Origin: Streptomyces sp. NBC_00249
Lineage (GTDB): Bacteria; Actinomycetota; Actinomycetes; Streptomycetales; Streptomycetaceae
Assembly (NCBI RefSeq): GCF_026342355.1
Contig: NZ_JAPEMV010000001.1
Location: 806,001-870,000, forward strand
Length of the DNA: 64,000 nucleotides
Reading direction: 5' to 3'
In this document: piece by piece, positions 17,535-25,613 of the stretch
Position numbering within the stretch: the stretch's first letter is position 1
How the letters are laid out: the number at the start of each line of letters is the position of its first letter
Translations under genes and position numbers: made by a program
Notes under the pieces: generated by a model
What the model was told of the DNA's origin: nothing
Databases searched by the model: none
Seen by the model: only the letters and a program-made list of their open reading frames with translations

Positions 17535-18920
17535 TCAGCGCCGCCAGAGGCGGCCTCGGGGGGCCGTGTCGGGGTTCGCGGCGTCCGGCGGGGAGGCGGG
17601 CGCGGGCATCGGCGGCAGGGCGGGGGTGTGGAGCCAGGCCGTGAGGAGGTCGTCCAGGGGGTCGGTGGCGTAGCGGGCCACGTGGGCGGCGAAGGCGGCG
17701 GTGGTCACCACGCCGTGCCGGTACACCACGGCCCAGTCGCGCAGCATCCGGAAGAAGGGGCCGTCGCCCAGGGCGCAGCGGACGGCGTGGACGGCCAGGC
17801 CGCCGCGCTGGTAGAGGCGGTCGTCGAACATCAGCTTGCGGCCCGGGTCGGCCAGCTTCAGGTCCTGCGGCTGCGTGGACAGCACGCGGTGGGCGGCGGC
17901 GGCCAGCTCGTGGGCGGGGCGGCCGCCGGAGCGCTCCGACCAGAGCCATTCGGCGTACTTGGCGAAGCCCTCGTTCAGCCAGATGTGCCGCCAGTCGGCG
18001 ATGGTCACGCTGTTGCCGAACCACTGGTGGGCGAGTTCGTGCGCGACGAGGCGTTCCGAGCCGCGGACCCCGTCCACGTGGTTGGCGCCGAAGGTGGACA
18101 GGCCCTGGGCCTCCACGGGGACGTCGAGTTCCTCGTCGGCGACGACGACCGTGTACTCGCCGAAGGGGTAGGGCCCGAAGAGTTCCTCGAACAGCTGCAT
18201 CATGGCGGGCTGGCGGGCGAAGTCGCGGGAGAACCTCGGCAGCAGGTGCGCCGGTACGTGGGCGCTCTGCGGGACGCCGCCGAGCCCGGGGTCGCCGAGC
18301 AGGACCGTCTGGTACATGCCGATGGACAGGCCGACCAGGTAGCTGGAGGTGGGCGCGGACTGCTCGTAGACCCAGGTGGTGGTGCTGGCCCTGGTCGTGC
18401 GGGTGAGGAGGCGGCCGCCGGCCACCACCGTGTAGGGGGAGGGCGTGTTGACCGAGATGTGGTACGAGGCCTTGTCGGCGGGCCGGTCGTTGCAGGGGTA
18501 CCAGGAGGGGGCGCCGACGGGCTGGCTGGCCACCAGGGCGCCGTCGGTCAGCTCCTCCCAGCCGAGGCCGCCCCAGGGGCTGTTCACGGGCTTGGGGTTG
18601 CCCGCCCAGTGGACCTCCACGGTGAAGGCGGCGCCGGCGGGCAGCGGCTTGGCCGGGCGGAGCCGGAGCTTGCCGCCGCGGTGGGTGTAGTGGGGTGCCC
18701 GGCCGTTGACCGTGACGCGGCCTATTTTGAACTCGGCCAGGTTGAGGTGGAACTCGGTGAGCGGGGCCCGCCCGGCGATGGCGCTGAGCCGGGCCGTCCC
18801 GGCGAGGCGGTTGGGGCCGGGACGGTATTCCAGAGCGAGTTCGTACCGGTGCACGCGGTAACGGGGATCGCCGTTGGCCGGGAAGTACGGGTCCGATGCC
18901 GCTGTCTGCTGGCCGCTCAT
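17535..18920 (-). CDS. M1-family zinc aminopeptidase
   Basis: A 461-residue M1 metallopeptidase, shorter than aminopeptidase N because the C-terminal helical domain is absent. Zinc ligands and base are in HELAHQWFGN (HExxH) with the third ligand in NEGFAKYAEWLWSE 18 residues on; the upstream beta-sandwich (residues 15-170) and substrate-binding segment EAQGLSTFG are present. No signal peptide is evident. The ATG at 18920 has GGAAG five bases upstream. It lies 98 bases behind a Pls/PosA-type synthetase on the same strand. Polymer-degrading enzymes in epsilon-poly-L-lysine producers are zinc aminopeptidases, so it may trim or clear the synthetase product; this is inference. Confidence 0.88.
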   Translation of the reverse strand: MSGQQTAASDPYFPANGDPRYRVHRYELALEYRPGPNRLAGTARLSAIAGRAPLTEFHLNLAEFKIGRVTVNGRAPHYTHRGGKLRLRPAKPLPAGAAFTVEVHWAGNPKPVNSPWGGLGWEELTDGALVASQPVGAPSWYPCNDRPADKASYHISVNTPSPYTVVAGGRLLTRTTRASTTTWVYEQSAPTSSYLVGLSIGMYQTVLLGDPGLGGVPQSAHVPAHLLPRFSRDFARQPAMMQLFEELFGPYPFGEYTVVVADEELDVPVEAQGLSTFGANHVDGVRGSERLVAHELAHQWFGNSVTIADWRHIWLNEGFAKYAEWLWSERSGGRPAHELAAAAHRVLSTQPQDLKLADPGRKLMFDDRLYQRGGLAVHAVRCALGDGPFFRMLRDWAVVYRHGVVTTAAFAAHVARYATDPLDDLLTAWLHTPALPPMPAPASPPDAANPDTAPRGRLWRR

Positions 18921-19018
18921 GCCGCTTCCGCTCCCTGCGCTGTGCTCGTACGACGTGCTGGTGCCGCTGATGCCGCTGGTCCTGCCGGTGCCGCTGCCGT
19001 CGCCGCGCGGACCGCCGG

Positions 19019-22000
19019 TCAGGACCGCCACGCCTCGATCGGGTTGCCCAGCCAGCGGGTGTCGGCGGGGACGGACTCCCCGGCCATCACGAGGGAGGCG
19101 GGGCCCAGGGTGCTGCGGGCCCCGACCGTGCTCCCGGGCAGGACGATGCCGCCCGGGCCCAGGGTGGCGCCCTCGCGGAGGATCACAGTATCCGTCCTCA
19201 AGATCCGGTCGTGGAAGAGGTGTGTCTGCAACACGCATCCCCGGTTCACGCTGACCGCGTCGCCCAGCTCCACCAGGTCCGTCTCGGGCAGCCAGTAGCT
19301 CTCGCACCACACGCCCCGGCCGATCCGGGCGCCGAGCGCGCGCAGCCACAGGGCGAGCAGCGGCGTACCGGGTACGGATCCGGCCAGCCACGGCACGGCC
19401 AGTACTTCGACGAAGGTGTCGGCCAGTTCGTTGCGCCACACGAAGCCGCTCCACAGCGGGTGCTCGCCCGTCCGGTGCCGGCCCACCAGCAGCCATTTCG
19501 CGGCCACCGAGACCAGACCGGCGGCCGCTCCGGCGGCGAGCAGGACCGCGCCGGACAGCAGGGCGGCCCCCCAGACGCCGAGGGCGCGGGGGTCCGCCAG
19601 CGCGCAGAGCGCCGCCACGGTCAGTACGGCCAGGGCGGCCGAGCAGAAGACGGGGACGAGGCGGCACAGTTCCACCAGGCCGCGGGCCCACAGCAGGCGC
19701 GCGGGCGGGTCGTAGGTCCGGCTCTGGTCGGCGCCGGCGGCCGAGCGCGGCAGCCGGACCGGCGGCAGGCCCAGGTAGGAGCTGCCCTTCTTGGCCTTCT
19801 TCGGGGTGGCGGACAGGACGCCGACGAGTCCGTCGTCGGGGACGGAGCGGCCGGGGGCGGTCATTCCGGAGTTGCCGAGGAAGGCCCGGCGGCCGATCTC
19901 GGAGTGTCCGACGCGCACCCAGCCGCCGCCCAGTTCGTAGGGGGCGGTCAGGGTGTCGTCGGCGAGGAAGGCGCCTTCGCCGACGGTGGTGAGGCTGGGC
20001 AGTGCGAGCACGGTGGACACCTCGGCGCCGCGGCCGATCTTCATGCCGAGCAGGCGCAGCCACACCGGGGTGATCAGCCCCGCGTACAGCGGGAAGAGCG
20101 TTTCGCGGGCCAGGTCCATCAGCTGGGTGACGGTCCAGGCCTGCCATCCGACGCGGCTGTGCGTCGGATGGACCCCGGTGCGCAGGCCGAGGCTGAGCAG
20201 GCGTACGCAGACCAGCAGGAGCAGCGCGTACGTGAAGCCGAAGGCGAGCGCGCCGGGTACGACGGCGAGCAGCACTCCGCGCAGGGCTTCGCCGAGTCCA
20301 GCCGTGGTGGGGACGAACAGGCTCGCCACGAGCAGGGCGGGCACGGTGGCGAGCACGGGCAGGGCGGTCAGGCAGAAGCCGGTCGCCCCGTAGGCGGCCC
20401 GCCAGTGGACGGAGCGCGGCGGGCGTTCCTTGGGCCAGTTCCGCTTGGCCTTGCCGAGTTTGACGGCGGGCGCTCCGGCCCAGCGCTGGCCGGTCGGGAT
20501 CTGTCCGGCCACGGCGGAGCCGGGGGCCACCTCGGCCCGCTTGCCGACGCGGGCGCCGGGGAAGAGCATGCTGCGGGTGCCGACCACGGCGCCCGCGCCG
20601 ACCTTGACGGGGCCGATCTCCAGCCGGTCGCCGTCCAGCCAGTGCCCGGAGAGGTCCACCTCGGACTCCACGGCGCAGCCGCGGCCGAGTTTGAGCATGC
20701 CGGTGACCGGGGGCAGGGAGTGCAGGTCGACCTCGGGGCCGATCTTGGCGCCCAGGGCGCGGCCGTAGCGTTCCAGCCAGGAGCCGGTGAGGGAGGTCGC
20801 GCCGGTGTACTCGGCGAGCCGCTCGGCCGTCCACAGGCGCAGGTGCACGCTGCCGCCGCGCGGGTAGCGCCCGGGCTTCACGCCGCGCAGCAGCAGGCGG
20901 GCGCCGCCGGCGGCGAGCGCGAGGCGGCCGGGCGGGCTGAAGAGGAGGGCCGCGCCGGCGGCAACGAGCCACCAGGAGGCGGTCGGCGCCCACGGGTAGG
21001 CGCCGAACCAGTGGGCGGCGTTGCCCAGGGCCAGCAGCGCCACCGTCCAGCGCAGGCCGACGAGGGTGAACAGCGGGAGCAGCAGGAGGGACTGGATCGC
21101 CTGGGAGCGCAGCGGTACGGGTGCGACGGTCCGGGCCGTGCCGTCGCCCTGGGCGGATTTCTCCAGGTGCCGGGCGAGCTTGCGCAGGGTGGGCTGCTGG
21201 TAGATGTCGAGGACGGCCGCGCTCGGGTAGCGGGTGCGCAGCCGGGTGGTGAGCTGGGCGGCGGCGAGGCTGCTGCCGCCGATCGCGAAGAAGTCGTCGG
21301 CGGCGCCGGTGACGGCCACGCCGAGGGTCTCGCTCCACTGCTCGGCGAGCCAGGCCTCGGTCCCGTACAGCTGTTCGGCGGGGCCGGTGGTCTCCAGTTC
21401 GGGCAGCGGCCAGGGCAGGGCGTCGCGGTCCACCTTGCCGGAGGTGCGGGTCGGCAGTTCCTCGACCGGGGCGAGCAGCGGGACGAGGGCGGCGGGCAGC
21501 TCGGCGCGCAGCCGGGTCACGGCCGCCGCGTGGTCCCAGCCGTCCTGGGTGACGAGGTAGCCGACGAGCAGCTGGTTGCCGCTGCGGGCGGTGCGGACGG
21601 CGGCGGCCGCGCCGGCGACGCCGGGCAGGGCCTGGAGCGCGGAGTCGACCTCGCCGAGCTCGATGCGGCGTCCGCCGAGCTTGATCTGCTCGTCGCCGCG
21701 GCCGAGGAAGACGAGCCCTTCCGGTTCGGCGCGGACGAGGTCGCCGCTGCGGTAGGCGCGCTGCCAGCCGAGGGAGTCGAGGGGGGCGTACTTCTCGGCG
21801 TCCTTCTCGGGGTCGAGGTAGCGGGCCAGGCCGACGCCGCCGATGACGAGCTGGCCGCTGCCGCCCATCGGGACCGGCTCGCCGGACTCGTCGACCACGG
21901 CCAGTTCCCAGCCGTTCAGGGGGAGCCCGATCCGGATCGGTTCCTCGCCTGTCAGGAGCGAGGCGCAGGCCACGACGGTGGCCTCGGTGGGGCCGTAGGT

Positions 22001-22924
22001 GTTCCAGACCTCGCGGCCCTCGGTGACCAGGCGCTGGGTCAGTTCGGGCGGGCAGGCCTCGCCGCCGAAGATCAGCAGCCGGACCTCGTTGAGCGCTTCG
22101 GGCTCCCACAGCGCGGCCAGGGTCGGCACGGTGGAGACGACGGTGATCTCCTGCTCCACCAGCCAGGGGCCGAGGTCGGCGCCGCTGCGGACCTGGGAGC
22201 GGGGTACGGGCACCAGGCAGGCGCCGTAGCGCCAGGCCAGCCACATCTCCTCGCAGGAGGCGTCGAAGGCGACGGAGAGCCCGGCCATGACCCGGTCGCC
22301 GGGGCCGATGGGCTCCTCGGCGAGGAAGAGCGCGGCTTCGGCGTCGACGAAGGCGGCGGCGCTGCGGTGGGTGACGGCGACGCCCTTGGGCTTGCCGGTG
22401 GAGCCGGAGGTGAAGATGATCCAGGCGTCGTGCTCGGGTCCGGGCCGCGCGGCGGCGGCCGGGGCCCCGGCGGGGCCGGTGACCTCGACGGAGTGTCCGG
22501 CGCCGAGCACCGCGCGCACCCCGGCCTCGCCGAAGACCAGCTCGGCCCGCTCGTCGGGGTCCTCGGCGTCGACGGGCACGTAGGCGGCGCCGGCGGCGAG
22601 GACGGCGAGGACTGCGGTGTACAGCTCGTTGGTACCGGACGGCACCCGGATGCCGACCCGGTCGCCGAGCCCGACGCCGGCGGCCTCCAGGGCCCGGCGG
22701 CGGCGTTCGACCTCGACGGCCAGCGCCCGGTAGGTCAGCCGGCCGGTGCCGTCGTCCAGGGCGAGTTCGTCGGGGTGGGCGCGTACGGAGGCCTCGAAGA
22801 CGTCGACGAGGGTGCGGGCGGGGGCCGCGGGCCCGGCGGAGAACAGGGCGGACTTGCCGGAGTCCTCGCGGGTCCGGGCGTCGTCGAGCAGGATGCGTTC
22901 CCCGCGCTCAGGTGTGGCTGACAT
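19019..22924 (-). CDS. Pls/PosA-family membrane-bound NRPS (homopoly-amino-acid synthetase type)
   Basis: 1301 residues, close to the 1319 of epsilon-poly-L-lysine synthetase. The adenylation domain (about 37-505) has FTSGSTGKPKG at 171, FDASCEEMW at 220, NTYGPTEA at 308, YRSGDL at 391 and Lys497 in RTSGKVDRDAL. The carrier domain follows (520-590), with Ser552 in FFAIGGSSLA. From 600 onward come three blocks in which pairs of transmembrane helices alternate with hexapeptide-type beta-helix sequence (for example VKVGAGAVVGTRSMLFPGARVGKRAEV), the layout of the Pls terminal domain that condenses monomers at the membrane. There is no canonical condensation or thioesterase domain. Family members make cationic isopeptide homopolymers; the monomer here is not determined. 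The ATG at 22924 follows GAGGG. Confidence 0.88.
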   Translation of the reverse strand: MSATPERGERILLDDARTREDSGKSALFSAGPAAPARTLVDVFEASVRAHPDELALDDGTGRLTYRALAVEVERRRRALEAAGVGLGDRVGIRVPSGTNELYTAVLAVLAAGAAYVPVDAEDPDERAELVFGEAGVRAVLGAGHSVEVTGPAGAPAAAARPGPEHDAWIIFTSGSTGKPKGVAVTHRSAAAFVDAEAALFLAEEPIGPGDRVMAGLSVAFDASCEEMWLAWRYGACLVPVPRSQVRSGADLGPWLVEQEITVVSTVPTLAALWEPEALNEVRLLIFGGEACPPELTQRLVTEGREVWNTYGPTEATVVACASLLTGEEPIRIGLPLNGWELAVVDESGEPVPMGGSGQLVIGGVGLARYLDPEKDAEKYAPLDSLGWQRAYRSGDLVRAEPEGLVFLGRGDEQIKLGGRRIELGEVDSALQALPGVAGAAAAVRTARSGNQLLVGYLVTQDGWDHAAAVTRLRAELPAALVPLLAPVEELPTRTSGKVDRDALPWPLPELETTGPAEQLYGTEAWLAEQWSETLGVAVTGAADDFFAIGGSSLAAAQLTTRLRTRYPSAAVLDIYQQPTLRKLARHLEKSAQGDGTARTVAPVPLRSQAIQSLLLLPLFTLVGLRWTVALLALGNAAHWFGAYPWAPTASWWLVAAGAALLFSPPGRLALAAGGARLLLRGVKPGRYPRGGSVHLRLWTAERLAEYTGATSLTGSWLERYGRALGAKIGPEVDLHSLPPVTGMLKLGRGCAVESEVDLSGHWLDGDRLEIGPVKVGAGAVVGTRSMLFPGARVGKRAEVAPGSAVAGQIPTGQRWAGAPAVKLGKAKRNWPKERPPRSVHWRAAYGATGFCLTALPVLATVPALLVASLFVPTTAGLGEALRGVLLAVVPGALAFGFTYALLLLVCVRLLSLGLRTGVHPTHSRVGWQAWTVTQLMDLARETLFPLYAGLITPVWLRLLGMKIGRGAEVSTVLALPSLTTVGEGAFLADDTLTAPYELGGGWVRVGHSEIGRRAFLGNSGMTAPGRSVPDDGLVGVLSATPKKAKKGSSYLGLPPVRLPRSAAGADQSRTYDPPARLLWARGLVELCRLVPVFCSAALAVLTVAALCALADPRALGVWGAALLSGAVLLAAGAAAGLVSVAAKWLLVGRHRTGEHPLWSGFVWRNELADTFVEVLAVPWLAGSVPGTPLLALWLRALGARIGRGVWCESYWLPETDLVELGDAVSVNRGCVLQTHLFHDRILRTDTVILREGATLGPGGIVLPGSTVGARSTLGPASLVMAGESVPADTRWLGNPIEAWRS

Positions 22925-23245
22925 CGGCCCTCGTGTCTCGTTCCCGGTAACGTCCGGGTCGCCGGCGGAGCCCGGGTTTGCCCAGGTTGTTCCGGACCAG
23001 CGCCAAACAACCCGCCAGTCTAGTGCGGCATCAAGGATTTCCTCGTCGAAACATTGCGTGAACTCTTGCGCCTGGCCGGGAAGAGGCGGTATCGGGGACG
23101 GCCCGGCCGCCCGCTCACCCCCGGGACGGGTGTACGAGCGCCCGGGCGGGCCGCCGCCCGTGGACCGGCTCCGCCCGCTCCGGCGGAGGGCGACGACTTC
23201 GGCGCACTCCCCCGGCGTGGAGCCGCGAGGATTTCCGCACGGAAA

Positions 23246-24091
23246 ATGAGCAGCACGCCACCACATTCGCGTGAAACCGGCCTCGATAACCGAGAGCGAG
23301 CACTCTTCGTGTCCGAAAGCATGAACGATGTCCTGGAGACGGCGGCGGCCGAATTCCGGCAGCTGGGGAAGCTCCTGGGCGCGGCGGCCGAGACCGCCTT
23401 CGACCGCACCCTCGACTGGCTCGTCGACGACTACTTCCGCCTGGACGTACTGGGGCTGGAGAACGTTCCGGCCGAGGGCGCGGCGATGCTCGCGGCGAAC
23501 CACTCCGGGGCGTGGGGACTGGACGCCTTCGTGCTCCACAAGGTCTTCGCGCGTTCCCTGGGCCGGCCCCTGCGCATTCCGGCCGCGCCGTTCACTTTCC
23601 GCGTACCGGTGCTCGGTCCGTACGCGCAGAAGAACGGCGCCTATCCGATCGAGCCGACCCTCGGACTGGAACACCTGAACGCGGGGGGACTCGTAGGAGT
23701 CTTTCCCGAGGGGACTTCAGGGCTGGAAAAGCCTTTCCACGAACGCTACCGGCTTCGGCCTTTCAGCCCCGGTTTCGCGGTGACCGCGGTCCGCGCGGGC
23801 GCGCCCGTGATCCCGGTGGCCGTGGTGGGCGCGGAGGAGGCGTGCCCCAAGCTCGGGGAGGTCCCGGCCCTCGCACGCCTCTTCGACCTGCCCTACTTCC
23901 CGCTCACCCCGGGCTTCCCGCTGCCCTCGAAGTGGCTCGTCACCATCGGCGAGCCGATCCCGGCGCCGGTGCGGCCGACGTCCATCGCCGAGCGGTCGGC
24001 GGCGGCGCGCGGTCTGTGCGCCGAGGTCCAGCGGGCGGTGCAGGAGATGCTGGACCGGGAGACCGGCCGCCGGGAGACGGCCTTCTGGTAG
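23246..24091 (+). CDS. lysophospholipid acyltransferase (PlsC-like)
   Basis: About 280 residues of the glycerol-phosphate acyltransferase superfamily. Motif I is a variant (ANHSGAWGLDAF, with six residues between His and Asp where classic PlsC has four), motif III is GVFPEGTSG, and VIPVAVVGAEE follows as in the family. Such enzymes acylate lysophosphatidic acid or related lysolipids. The start is uncertain: ATG 23246 gives an extra disordered segment, while GTG 23309 or ATG 23321 would begin nearer the conserved part. It is divergent from the Pls-type synthetase across 320 bases that presumably carry both promoters; a joint envelope role is possible but unproven. Confidence 0.85.
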   Translation: MSSTPPHSRETGLDNRERALFVSESMNDVLETAAAEFRQLGKLLGAAAETAFDRTLDWLVDDYFRLDVLGLENVPAEGAAMLAANHSGAWGLDAFVLHKVFARSLGRPLRIPAAPFTFRVPVLGPYAQKNGAYPIEPTLGLEHLNAGGLVGVFPEGTSGLEKPFHERYRLRPFSPGFAVTAVRAGAPVIPVAVVGAEEACPKLGEVPALARLFDLPYFPLTPGFPLPSKWLVTIGEPIPAPVRPTSIAERSAAARGLCAEVQRAVQEMLDRETGRRETAFW

Positions 24092-24109
24092 GCGGGGGCG
24101 CCGCGCGGG

Positions 24110-25594
24110 TCAGCCCGACAGCCGCTGCGCGGCGGCCCGGACCTCGGACGCGGCCTTCGCGCACCGGTCCGCGTGGCCCAGGAGCACCATGCGGAACCGT
24201 TCGCCCGCCTCGTCCCCGTTCCAGCCGGTGTTCCCGGCGCAGGCGGCGAGGCTTTCCGCGTGCCGTTCCAGCCGGTCGGCGCTGGCCCGTGCCAGGGCCC
24301 CGTAGGAGGCGGGGGCGTAGCCGGGCGCGGCGACGGGCAGCGCCGCCGGCAGACCGACCGTCACCCGTGCGTCGGTCGGCCGCCCTTCGGGGTCCGTCAG
24401 GGCCACGAGCAGCCCGTGCGGCGCGAGGGTGTCCGGCAGCCGGGCGGGTTCGAGCCGGGGGGAGATCAGCACCGGGCGGGCCTCCGCCACGACCGCGCGT
24501 ACGGCCTGCTCCGCGACGAGGGCCGCGAACGGCGTCCACGCGCAGCCGCCGGGGACGGTGCACAGCGCCGCCGGCCAGGAGCCGGGGCCGTCCTCGCCCG
24601 GCGGGTGCGGCAGCAGAGCGGGCGCGCACAGGATCTCGGTGCCGGGGTCCACGGTCAGGTCCCGCCAGGTGAAGGGTGCCCGCACCGGGTGCGCGGCGGC
24701 GGCCACGGGCGGGTAGCGCCGCAGGGCCAGGGCGACGGCCCGGTCCGGGGAGGCGGCGGCCCGGGCGGCCAGCAGGGCCAGGGCCTGGAGCGCGGTCGTG
24801 GAGGCGGCCTCGGACACCAGGGCGAGCGCGTGCGCGACGACGGGCACCGTGCGGGCGTCGGCCGCCGTCAGGCCGCGCGCGCAGAGCCGTCCGGCCAGGG
24901 ACTCCGGGTCCGGACCGGCCAGGTACGGCGCCAGCCGCCGGGCGAGGGCCGCGGCCCTGGCCTCGTACGCGCGGCTGTCCACGGCCCCGGTCGCCGCCGC
25001 GAGCACCTCGCTGAGCAGGGTGTCCTCGGCGGCGTCGGCTCCGACGACCACGCGGCGGGCCAGGCGCAGCATTCCGGCACGCCAGTCCTGCCCGTCGAGG
25101 GTGCCGTCGCCGCGCCGGGCCGCGGTGACCCGGTCGACGTCCTCGGCGAGCAGGGGGCGCAGCTCCCCGGCGGGCGGAGCCGCCTCGCGTGCCAGGGCCG
25201 TGTCGGGGGCGGCGTGCGGGGAGAGTCCGTAGCGCCGGCCCCCGGCGTCGAGGCCGCTCGCGGGGGCCAGGGCGCCCGCCTGCTCGGCGCGGGCGAGCAG
25301 GGCTTCGGCGTCGTCGGTGGTGAGCGGGACGAGGAAGGAGCCGAAGGGGGTGCGCAGTTGGACGGGCCGTCCGGAGCGGCTGCGGGCGAGGTGCGCGAGC
25401 AGCCGGCGGGTCAGGCCCTCGCGGGTGAGCGCGTCCAGGCCCAGCGCGCGGGCGGGCGCGTCGGTCCAGGGCAGCCGCTGGGCGAGCAGGGTGGCGCTGA
25501 ACAGGGCGTTCTCCAGGGGCCAGGCCGCGGCGGGGCCCCGTGCGGCGCTGCTGCCCGGTCCGGCCCCCGGGCCGGGGCGGTCGTCGTCGGTCAT
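24110..25594 (-). CDS. degenerate cytochrome P450-like protein
   Basis: A 494-residue protein that matches the length and order of P450s, especially the one at 61335: MLRLARRVVVGADAAEDTLLSEVL (174-197) parallels that protein's helix E/F region, and YPPV with ITVDPGTEIL-like sequence (294-323) parallels the K-helix and beta-turn region. The K-helix ExxR glutamate is absent (ALALRRYPP instead of TESVRLYP). The I-helix AGxxT is missing, and the heme loop is reduced to VPGGCAWTPFA, with Cys351 as the only candidate ligand. It may be a non-catalytic or unusual heme protein. The ATG at 25594 follows GGGAG, 19 bases after the hydrolase stop, so the two genes are one transcript. Confidence 0.6.
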   Translation of the reverse strand: MTDDDRPGPGAGPGSSAARGPAAAWPLENALFSATLLAQRLPWTDAPARALGLDALTREGLTRRLLAHLARSRSGRPVQLRTPFGSFLVPLTTDDAEALLARAEQAGALAPASGLDAGGRRYGLSPHAAPDTALAREAAPPAGELRPLLAEDVDRVTAARRGDGTLDGQDWRAGMLRLARRVVVGADAAEDTLLSEVLAAATGAVDSRAYEARAAALARRLAPYLAGPDPESLAGRLCARGLTAADARTVPVVAHALALVSEAASTTALQALALLAARAAASPDRAVALALRRYPPVAAAAHPVRAPFTWRDLTVDPGTEILCAPALLPHPPGEDGPGSWPAALCTVPGGCAWTPFAALVAEQAVRAVVAEARPVLISPRLEPARLPDTLAPHGLLVALTDPEGRPTDARVTVGLPAALPVAAPGYAPASYGALARASADRLERHAESLAACAGNTGWNGDEAGERFRMVLLGHADRCAKAASEVRAAAQRLSG

Positions 25595-25613
25595 CGGTCG
25601 GTCTCCCTCGCGG

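Noticed and set aside
17535..22244. Continuous minus-strand frame joining the M1 peptidase to sequence inside the synthetase
   Set aside because: The upstream 1100 codons are an Arg/Pro-rich out-of-frame reading of the synthetase gene. The peptidase has its own ATG and ribosome-binding site at 18920.
19211..22921. Plus-strand open frame of over 1200 codons opposite the synthetase gene
   Set aside because: It is a mirror of the GC-rich Pls-type gene: composition is Gly/Gln/Ala rich with no motif, while the minus strand carries complete adenylation and carrier motifs.
22925..23245. Attempt to assign -35/-10 promoters between the synthetase and acyltransferase genes
   Set aside because: TAGACT and similar hexamers exist on the minus strand but none had a matching -35 at 16-19 bases, so no promoter is claimed.
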